In this document: piece by piece, positions 1 to 5,464 of the stretch | Position numbering within the stretch: the first letter of the stretch is position 1 | Layout: each line of letters opens with the position of its first letter | NCBI GenBank assembly: GCA_024643705.1 | Contig: JAHEML010000172.1 | Span: forward strand, 1-7,326 | Direction of reading: 5' to 3' | Source: Caldilineaceae bacterium | GTDB lineage: Bacteria; Chloroflexota; Anaerolineae; Caldilineales; Caldilineaceae | Length of the DNA stretch: 7,326 nt | Notes under the pieces: model-generated | The model's input: the letters and a program-made list of their open reading frames with translations, nothing else | What the model was told of the DNA's origin: nothing | Databases searched by the model: none | Position numbers and translations under genes: made by a program

Positions 1-744
1 GTTGTGGGGGATATGGCCGGTTTTGCCGCGGCCAGCTATCTGCGCGGCGTGCCCTTTGTGCAGATTCCCACCAGCGTTCTCTCCATGGTGGATGCATCCG
101 TGGGGGGCAAAACGGGGGTAGACCTGCCCCAGGGCAAGAACCTGGTGGGCGCGTTCAAACAGCCCAGTCTGGTCGTCATCGATCCGGCAGTCATCAATAC
201 CCTGCCCGCGCCGGAATTCCGTTCTGGGCTGGCCGAGATTGTCAAGCACGGCATTATCGACGCGCCGGAGATTTTCCGTCAGTTGGAGGGCGACGGCCCC
301 ACCAATTTGGGCCAACTGATCAGCGATGCCGTGCGGGTGAAGGTGGATGTGGTGGCCGAAGACCCCTTCGAGATGGGGCGACGGGCTACCCTGAATTTGG
401 GCCACACTTTCGGCCACGCCATCGAGCAGACAAGCCGCTACGCGGTGCGCCACGGCGAGGGGGTGGCCTTGGGCCTGATCGCCGCGGCACACATGGCCGG
501 GGCGACGGGCCACTGCGATCCCGCGCTGGAAGAACGCATTCGCCGCCTGTTGCTTCGCCTTGATTTGCCCGTGAGCGTCTCCGGCTACAGCCTGGACGAA
601 GTACACGCCACCATGTTTTTCGACAAGAAACGCCAGGGCAAAACCCTGCGCTTTATTCTGCCCACCAAGCTGGGCCATGTGAAAATTGTCAACAATCCCG
701 GCGACGAGTATGTGCGCCGGGCGCTGGAAACCGTGCTGGTATAG
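1..744 (+). CDS. aroB: 3-dehydroquinate synthase, 3' part (5' end outside window)
   Basis: Converts DAHP to 3-dehydroquinate, the second step of the cytoplasmic shikimate pathway, using NAD and a divalent metal. The frame is open to the left edge (Val-Val-Gly-Asp at the start), so the GTG at base 4 is an internal codon of the GGxVGD NAD-binding motif, not the true start. Counting from that GTG, one sees PTSVLSMVDASVGGKT (residues 22-37), GKNLVGAF (44-51), SGLAEIVKHG (74-83) and LNLGHTFGHAIE (130-141), followed by HGE (150-152). The family's metal ligands correspond to Glu78, His134 and His150, and all are present. About 247 residues are visible of the usual 350-370, so roughly the first third lies outside the window. 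It ends at TAG and is followed 26 bases later by aroQ, the next pathway step. No frameshift or missing key residue is seen, so it appears functional. Confidence 0.96.
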   Translation, partial: VVGDMAGFAAASYLRGVPFVQIPTSVLSMVDASVGGKTGVDLPQGKNLVGAFKQPSLVVIDPAVINTLPAPEFRSGLAEIVKHGIIDAPEIFRQLEGDGPTNLGQLISDAVRVKVDVVAEDPFEMGRRATLNLGHTFGHAIEQTSRYAVRHGEGVALGLIAAAHMAGATGHCDPALEERIRRLLLRLDLPVSVSGYSLDEVHATMFFDKKRQGKTLRFILPTKLGHVKIVNNPGDEYVRRALETVLV

Positions 745-759
745 CAAGCATCCACTTTC

Positions 760-765
760 GGGAGA
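760..765 (+). promoter_or_regulatory. ribosome binding site of aroQ
   Basis: GGGAGA, five bases before the ATG at 771. This is a good Shine-Dalgarno match at normal spacing, and it supports independent initiation of aroQ within the aroB-aroQ transcript. Confidence 0.7.
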
Positions 766-770
766 ATTCC

Positions 771-1211
771 ATGACCAAGATCGCCCTCATCCACGGGCCA
801 AATCTCAACTTGTTGGGCCGCCGGGAACGCTCCATCTACGGCAGCGTCACCCTGGACACCATCAACGAGCAGGCGCTGGCCTGGGCTGGCACTACCCACG
901 AGGTGCGCCCTTTCCAGAGCAACCACGAAGGCGCGATTGTGGATGCCATCCAGGCTGCTGGCGATTGGGCCGACGGACTGGTGATGAACCCTGGCGCGTT
1001 CACCCACTACTCCTACGCCATCCGCGATGCCATCGCTGGCGTCTCGTTGCCCACCGTGGAAGTCCACCTGAGCAACATTCACAGCCGGGAAGAATTTCGC
1101 CACACCTCTGTGCTGGCCCCGGTCTGCGTGGGACAAATTTGCGGCTTTGGCTGGCGTAGCTATCTGCTCGGTTTGCAGGCATTGGTCGATCATCTGGCAG
1201 ATCGCAAGTGA
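771..1211 (+). CDS. aroQ: type II 3-dehydroquinate dehydratase (complete)
   Basis: Dehydrates 3-dehydroquinate to 3-dehydroshikimate, step 3 of the shikimate pathway; type II enzymes are small and form dodecamers. At 146 residues it has the family's normal length. The N-terminal HGPNLNLLGRR (8-18) is typical, and Tyr23 in the YG pair is the expected catalytic tyrosine on the flexible lid. FQSNHEG (48-54), MNPGAFTHYS (72-81) with Asn73, and EVHLSNIHSREEFRH (97-111) with His99, Arg106 and Arg110 complete the active site. The start ATG is preceded by GGGAGA at 760-765, five bases upstream, which decides this start. It lies 26 bases after aroB on the same strand, so an aroB-aroQ operon is likely. 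Its TGA stop (1209-1211) overlaps an ATG by one base, so the downstream lipoprotein gene may be translationally coupled. Confidence 0.96.
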   Translation: MTKIALIHGPNLNLLGRRERSIYGSVTLDTINEQALAWAGTTHEVRPFQSNHEGAIVDAIQAAGDWADGLVMNPGAFTHYSYAIRDAIAGVSLPTVEVHLSNIHSREEFRHTSVLAPVCVGQICGFGWRSYLLGLQALVDHLADRK

Positions 1212-1215
1212 TGAA

Positions 1216-1223
1216 AAGAGGGG
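1216..1223 (+). promoter_or_regulatory. ribosome binding site deciding the lipoprotein start
   Basis: AAGAGGGG, five bases before the ATG at 1229. It is clearly better than anything upstream of the alternative starts at 1208 (GTG) or 1211 (ATG, overlapping the aroQ stop), and so favours 1229 as the start of the solute-binding lipoprotein. Confidence 0.6.
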
Positions 1224-1228
1224 TTCGG

Positions 1229-2578
1229 ATGAAACAGATGAATGCGGGTTTTACCCATGCCAGAAAAGTGTCTCAGCTGCTGGCGATGCTGGTCGCTCTG
1301 ATGCTATTGGCCGGTTGCCAGGACGAAACGCCCACACCCACGCCTGTCCCTCTGGTTTCCCTGCCGGGGACGCCGGCAGCAGTTACATCATCGGGTGAAC
1401 CGGTGGTATTGGCGGCCACGGCTACACCGGCCCCCTTGCCGCCAGCCCCCACGCTTACACCCCCAATCAGCAGTGGAACCATCACCCTCTGGCACAGTTG
1501 GGCCAGGCAAGACGGCGATGCGCTCTCCCAAATTTTGCAGAACTTTGCTGCTGCCAACCCGAATATCACCGTCCAGACTCTCTTTGTCGCCTATTCGGAT
1601 CTGCCCCAGGCCTACGCCGACGCGGTGGCCGCAGGGGGCGGGCCAGACCTGATTCTGGCCCCGGCCTGGTGGCTACGGGAATTGGTGGATGCCAATGCGC
1701 TCCTGCCTCTCTCCGATCGGCTGGACAGCGGCGAGGCTGACCAATGGATCGACGCCGCCCTGGACAATCTGACCATCGACGGCACGCTTTACGGCCTGCC
1801 CACCAACTACGAACTGGTGGGCCTTTACGTCAACAAGGCCCTGCTTGGCGACGCTGCTCTGCCCGCCACCACCGATGATCTGCTGGCCCTGGCCGCGGCT
1901 AACCCTGCCCAGGGTGCTGGGCTATATCTCAACTTTTATCATCTCTACTGGGGAATTCCCGCTTACGGCAGCCAACTCTTTGACGGGAGCGACCAGGTGG
2001 TTCTGGATCGCACGCCGGGTACGGCCCAGTTTTTGGATTGGCTCCTGCGCATGTCCCAGACGCCGGGCACATTTGTCGATGGGGATTATGGTATGCTCAT
2101 GGATCGCTTCAAAAAGGGGGAATTCGCCTTTTTTGTGGATGGGCCGTGGAGCAACGGCGAGTTGAAGCAAGCTCTGGGCGACGATCTCGCTGTGATCCCC
2201 TTGCCCGGTGGTCCGGCTGGCCCGGCCCGGCCCTGGCTCAGCGGCGATGGCGTCTTCCTGAACCCGGTTGTGGATGCCACCCAACAGCAGTTGGCTTTGC
2301 AGTTGGCCCGGTCCATTGCCAATGGCGAGAGCGGAACCATTCTTGCTCAAACCGCGGGTCGATTGCCTGCCCAGCGCCAAGCAACAGTTGATGATCCAGT
2401 GTTGCAGGGCTTTGTGGCCCAGGCTGAGACTGCCCTCTCCGAACCCCATCGCCGCCAGATGTCCCAGGTGTGGGGCTACACGGGGGATATGCTGCTGAAG
2501 GTGATCGACGGGGGTGTTTTGCCGGATAGCGCGGTGGCGGAGACATCCGCCCTGCTCAACGACGCGCTGGCCCCCTGA
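1229..2578 (+). CDS. extracellular solute-binding lipoprotein, MalE-like (ABC importer component)
   Basis: Probably the membrane-anchored substrate receptor of a carbohydrate-type ABC importer (SBP_bac_1/SBP_bac_8-like). From the ATG at 1229 it has 449 residues. A basic N-terminus and a hydrophobic stretch (about 16-27) lead to the lipobox LLAGC, with Cys30 as the lipidated residue. A low-complexity Pro/Thr/Ala-rich linker follows (about 31-82, beginning TPTPTP). The binding fold then opens with ITLWHSW (85-91) and an amphipathic helix ending in NPNITV. Later hallmarks include the GLPTNYELVGLYVNK stretch, FFVDGPWSN, and an IPLPGGP segment followed by WLSGDGVFLNP. Its sugar or peptide ligand cannot be predicted. 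ATG at 1211 (TGATG overlap with aroQ) and GTG at 1208 are alternative starts adding 6 or 7 residues; I prefer 1229 for its ribosome binding site and a more usual signal-peptide length. No permease or ATPase gene follows, so it is an orphan within this window. Confidence 0.88.
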   Translation: MKQMNAGFTHARKVSQLLAMLVALMLLAGCQDETPTPTPVPLVSLPGTPAAVTSSGEPVVLAATATPAPLPPAPTLTPPISSGTITLWHSWARQDGDALSQILQNFAAANPNITVQTLFVAYSDLPQAYADAVAAGGGPDLILAPAWWLRELVDANALLPLSDRLDSGEADQWIDAALDNLTIDGTLYGLPTNYELVGLYVNKALLGDAALPATTDDLLALAAANPAQGAGLYLNFYHLYWGIPAYGSQLFDGSDQVVLDRTPGTAQFLDWLLRMSQTPGTFVDGDYGMLMDRFKKGEFAFFVDGPWSNGELKQALGDDLAVIPLPGGPAGPARPWLSGDGVFLNPVVDATQQQLALQLARSIANGESGTILAQTAGRLPAQRQATVDDPVLQGFVAQAETALSEPHRRQMSQVWGYTGDMLLKVIDGGVLPDSAVAETSALLNDALAP

Positions 2579-2590
2579 TTTGAAAATAGA

Positions 2591-2620
2591 ACGGGGATGA
2601 CGCGGATGACAGCGGATAAC
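2591..2620. repeat. short imperfect tandem repeat in the intergenic gap
   Basis: Three imperfect 9-10-base units share the core CGGATGA/CGGATAA (roughly GGGGATGAC, GCGGATGAC, AGCGGATAAC). It lies in the 141-base gap between the lipoprotein gene and the PLP-enzyme gene. The unit resembles GGATGA-type dispersed intergenic repeats I recall from other bacterial genomes, but whether it recurs in this genome cannot be seen here. The rest of the gap (2579-2719) holds no convincing terminator or promoter. Confidence 0.4.
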
Positions 2621-2704
2621 ATGAGCATCCCATTTTCATAGCTGATTGTGCCCAATCGGGCGTGAACACTGACTTCTCGTTGAGTCCTATCCAACCGTAT
2701 AGCC

Positions 2705-2712
2705 GAAAGAGA
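2705..2712 (+). promoter_or_regulatory. weak ribosome binding site of the PLP-enzyme gene
   Basis: GAAAGAGA, seven bases before the ATG at 2720. It is only a partial Shine-Dalgarno match, but it is well placed and is the best candidate for this start. Confidence 0.4.
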
Positions 2713-2719
2713 TATTCGT

Positions 2720-4102
2720 ATGACAGCCCCACTGATCCCCGGCCCCACCTACGCCGAGATGCGCAACCCCCTGTTGTTGCCCGAAAGCCTGCGCCAGAAG
2801 GCTCGCATGGCCCTGCACGACGACGAAACAGGCCCGCTGAATCTCTTTAATATCAACTGGAAAAACACCAATAGCGAGGTGGAACACCTGCTGCTACCCC
2901 CGGAACTGACCGGTGTGGAGGCCAACATCATCGTTTTGAGCGGGCGCAACTTTCCCAGCGGCTCCATGAAGGTCGGCCCGGCCTACGCCACCCTGGCCGA
3001 AGCCGAAGTGCTGGATGGACTGCGCCCCGGCGACAAGCGGGTGATCGGCCCCAGCACGGGCAATTTTGGCATTGGCACAGCCTATGTGAGCAAGCTCAAA
3101 GGCTACCAGGCGGTGGTGGTGATGCCCGACAACATGAGCGTGGAGCGCTACGAACGCATCAGCAATTACGGCGGCGAGCTGGACCTGACCCCCGGCACCG
3201 AGTCGGATGTGATTCTCACGTTGGAGCGCACCCACAGCGAATATATCAGCCAGCCGGACAAATATATGGTGTTGGCCCAATTCGAGCTGCTGCCCAACTA
3301 TCGTTTCCACCGCTCTGTGACCGGCGACGCGGCTGTGCAGGCGGCCCGTATTCATGGCAACGGGCGGGTGGCGGCTTTTGTCAGCGCGCCGGGCAGCGCG
3401 GGCACACTGGCCGCGGGGGATCACATCAAAACCATCTGGCGAGACAGCAAGACCGTGGTGCTGGAGCCGCGGGAGTGTCCCACCCTCTACAACGGCGGCC
3501 AGGGCCAGCACCGCATCGAAGGCATCGGCGACAAGATGGTCACCCTGATCCACAACGTCTTTAGCTCCGATCTGCTGATGCTGATCCACGACGAAGAGAC
3601 CGTGCGGGGGATGGAAGTGGTGCAGTCGGGCGCGGCTGTGCTGGCCGAGCGGTTGGGCGTGAACCCGGATGTGGCGCGCTCGCTCCAAGGCAAATTTGGC
3701 CCAAGCTGTATCTGCAATGTGATCGGGGCTATCAAGACCGCCCGCTATCTGGGGCTGGGGCCAGAGGATAACGTGGTCACCATTGCCACCGACAGCTACG
3801 ATCGCTACCCATCGGTGAGCCAGGCACTCTATGAACGCAATGGGGGCAAGCCCGACGACGAGCAGCTAGAAACCTGGGCCAAGAGCGTCTTTCTGGGGGC
3901 CAGCCTGGGCGAGATTGTAGACCTGAACCGCAACGGCCATCAGCAGCGCTTGCAGCAGATGAAAGAGGGGCTGTGGACCCGGTTTGGCTACAGCGCCGGG
4001 TACATTCGCAAGATGGCAAGCCAGGATTTCTGGGACGAGGAATTTGCCCGGATTGGGGAGATTGACCCGCTGATCGAGGAGATGCGAGGATCGATTGGCT
4101 AA
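2720..4102 (+). CDS. PLP-dependent enzyme, cysteine-synthase-like (fold type II), divergent and extended
   Basis: A pyridoxal-phosphate enzyme of the cysteine synthase/threonine synthase fold, probably doing beta-replacement or beta-elimination on a serine- or cysteine-type substrate in the cytoplasm. Residues align along the whole CysK core: NFPSGSMK (77-84, with Lys84 the likely Schiff-base lysine), the phosphate loop GPSTGNFGIG (110-119), MPDNMSVER (135-143), YGGELDLTPG (150-159), AQFELLPNYRFHRSVTGD (186-203), SAPGSAGTLAAGD (222-234), QHRIEGIGDKMV (263-274) and TDSYDRYPS (357-365). Two things differ from CysK. The residues after the lysine are Val-Gly-Pro instead of Asp-Arg, and at 460 residues it is about 130-150 longer, with an N-terminal extension of about 45 residues and a C-terminal one of about 95. 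The start at 2720 is the first plausible ATG and has a modest ribosome binding site. It is followed 36 bases on by a Gfo/Idh/MocA oxidoreductase. The family is clear, but the substrate is unknown; it should not be named cysK. Confidence 0.88.
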   Translation: MTAPLIPGPTYAEMRNPLLLPESLRQKARMALHDDETGPLNLFNINWKNTNSEVEHLLLPPELTGVEANIIVLSGRNFPSGSMKVGPAYATLAEAEVLDGLRPGDKRVIGPSTGNFGIGTAYVSKLKGYQAVVVMPDNMSVERYERISNYGGELDLTPGTESDVILTLERTHSEYISQPDKYMVLAQFELLPNYRFHRSVTGDAAVQAARIHGNGRVAAFVSAPGSAGTLAAGDHIKTIWRDSKTVVLEPRECPTLYNGGQGQHRIEGIGDKMVTLIHNVFSSDLLMLIHDEETVRGMEVVQSGAAVLAERLGVNPDVARSLQGKFGPSCICNVIGAIKTARYLGLGPEDNVVTIATDSYDRYPSVSQALYERNGGKPDDEQLETWAKSVFLGASLGEIVDLNRNGHQQRLQQMKEGLWTRFGYSAGYIRKMASQDFWDEEFARIGEIDPLIEEMRGSIG

Positions 4103-4125
4103 ATCGACGGTTCAAATTCAGCTAA

Positions 4126-4131
4126 AAGGAG
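4126..4131 (+). promoter_or_regulatory. ribosome binding site of the Gfo/Idh/MocA gene
   Basis: AAGGAG, seven bases before the ATG at 4139. It is the strongest Shine-Dalgarno sequence in the window, and it picks 4139 over the in-frame ATG at 4151. Confidence 0.75.
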
Positions 4132-4138
4132 CCACCAG

Positions 4139-5344
4139 ATGAGCAATCAAATGAACAATGGGCACAAAATTACCATGTTGGGCACGGGGCTGATCGGCAT
4201 GTTCTACACACTGACCCTCCACGGCCAGCGCAACCGAGACCGGGTGGAAGTGGTCTATTCGCGCACGGCTCAGAAGGCGCAAGAATCGGCCGCGGCGTGG
4301 AACATCCCCCACTGGACCGACGACATGGCCGCGGCCATCAACCACCCGGATACGGACACGGTTGTGATTGGCCTGCCCAACCATCTCCACGAAGAAGCCG
4401 TGCGCCTGGCCGCGGCCGCGGGCAAAAACGTGCTCTGCACCAAGCCCCTGGCCCGCACCGGGGCCGAGGCCAAGCGCATTTTGGAGATTGTGGAAAAGGC
4501 GGGAGTCTTTGCCGGCTATCTGGAGGATTTGGTCTACACGCCTAAAGCGCTCAAGGCGATCAAAGCTGTGCAGGAGGGCGCGCTGGGCGACATTTTGTGG
4601 GCACGCTCCCGGGAGACCCACCCTGGCCCCCACAGCAGTTGGTTCTGGGATGCCAAACAGGCGGGTGGCGGGGCGATCATCGACCTGGGCTGCCACTGCA
4701 TCGAAATTATGCGCAGCTACATGGGCAAAGAGAACCGACCCGTGGAGGTGATGTGCTGGGCCGATACCCTGGTGCATCCCATCGAAGCCGAGGACAGCGG
4801 CATCGCGCTCATCAAATTCGAGAGCGGTGCAGTGGGCCAGTTCGAGGTCTCGTGGACCTTTCGGGGTGGTATGGACTTGCGGGATGAGGTGAGCGGGACC
4901 GAGGGCACCATCTGGCTGAACCATTTTCTGCGCACGGGGTTCGAGATGTTCACATCCGGCGCGGGCCAGGGCTACGTGGCCGAGAAAGCCGAGAGCGCCA
5001 GCGGTTGGCTCTTCCCCGTGGGCGACGAACTGAGCGAACTGGGCTATGTGGACATGTTCACGGACATGTTCAACGCCATAGATGAGGGCCGCGCGCCCAT
5101 GGAGACCTTCTACGATGGCTATGTGGTCAACGCGGTGATGGACGCCTGCTACCGTTCCGCGGCGTCGCGGCGTTGGGAGCCGGTGGAGATGGAGTGGCGG
5201 GGCGGCTCCACCCCCCGCATCGCCAAAGCAGTACGCCAGCACCAAGGCCAAGTGGTGATCAAAGAGGAGACCATGCCCGACGGTAAGGTCAAGATGATTT
5301 TGAAAGACCCGGCAACGGGGAGATTCAGCGAGACGATTGTCTAG
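4139..5344 (+). CDS. Gfo/Idh/MocA-family NAD(P)-dependent oxidoreductase
   Basis: A cytoplasmic dehydrogenase of the glucose-fructose oxidoreductase/inositol dehydrogenase family, which oxidises or reduces a hydroxyl/keto group on sugars, inositols or similar polyols. The N-terminal Rossmann domain has GTGLIG at 15-20, VVIGLPNHLHEE at 75-86 and CTKPLAR at 100-106, whose Lys102 matches the conserved lysine of the family's EKP motif. Glu is replaced by Thr in that motif. The C-terminal alpha/beta domain holds AGGGAIIDLGCHCIE (175-189), in which Asp182 and His186 correspond to the catalytic D-x-G-x-H residues. At 401 residues it is slightly longer than the usual 330-390; the extra part is a polar C-terminal tail. 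The start is set by AAGGAG seven bases upstream. It follows the PLP-enzyme gene by 36 bases and is very likely co-transcribed with it. The substrate is unassigned. Confidence 0.92.
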   Translation: MSNQMNNGHKITMLGTGLIGMFYTLTLHGQRNRDRVEVVYSRTAQKAQESAAAWNIPHWTDDMAAAINHPDTDTVVIGLPNHLHEEAVRLAAAAGKNVLCTKPLARTGAEAKRILEIVEKAGVFAGYLEDLVYTPKALKAIKAVQEGALGDILWARSRETHPGPHSSWFWDAKQAGGGAIIDLGCHCIEIMRSYMGKENRPVEVMCWADTLVHPIEAEDSGIALIKFESGAVGQFEVSWTFRGGMDLRDEVSGTEGTIWLNHFLRTGFEMFTSGAGQGYVAEKAESASGWLFPVGDELSELGYVDMFTDMFNAIDEGRAPMETFYDGYVVNAVMDACYRSAASRRWEPVEMEWRGGSTPRIAKAVRQHQGQVVIKEETMPDGKVKMILKDPATGRFSETIV

Positions 5345-5389
5345 GGTTGCGTGTTGCCCCCCCAAAAAAAAGTGAGACAGGACGGCACC

Positions 5390-5423
5390 AAAAAGCCGGG
5401 AGCGATTGTGCTCCCGGCTTTCT
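5390..5423. terminator. bidirectional rho-independent terminator between convergent genes
   Basis: A perfect 12-bp inverted repeat (AAAGCCGGGAGC at 5392-5403, GCTCCCGGCTTT at 5410-5421) with a six-base loop. The A run at 5390-5394 gives a run of five T on the - strand and TTTCT follows on the + strand, so it can end both the oxidoreductase transcript (stop at 5344) and the surface-protein transcript coming from the right (stop at 5465). The - strand has the better T tract. Confidence 0.85.
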
Positions 5424-5464
5424 GATCGAAGGTCAAATTCTGCGCCCCGTCTCGCTCTTTGATC

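Noticed and set aside
585..1193. 202-residue open frame on the - strand across the end of aroB and aroQ
   Set aside because: It overlaps two confidently identified genes, spans their junction, and shows no motif.
2650..2661. Small GCCC-AATC-GGGC hairpin in the intergenic gap
   Set aside because: It has only a 4-bp stem and no T run, so it is not credible as a terminator of the lipoprotein transcript.
2680..2703. Possible promoter TTGAGT / TATAGC upstream of the PLP-enzyme gene
   Set aside because: The spacing between the two elements is about 12 bases, too short for a standard sigma-70-type promoter, and the matches are partial.
2894..3688. 264-residue open frame on the - strand
   Set aside because: It lies entirely within the PLP-enzyme gene, is rich in His/Ala/Val and has no recognisable domain.
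1229..5344. Undescribed defence or mobile system
   Set aside because: No nuclease, helicase, reverse transcriptase, transposase, integrase, toxin-antitoxin or CRISPR-like feature is visible; the genes are metabolic or transport-related.
4118..5365. Long 415-residue open frame on the - strand opposite the oxidoreductase
   Set aside because: It is the antisense of a clear Gfo/Idh/MocA gene. The His-rich composition with no recognisable motif is typical of a GC-rich shadow frame, and the + strand gene has all its family motifs and a strong ribosome binding site.
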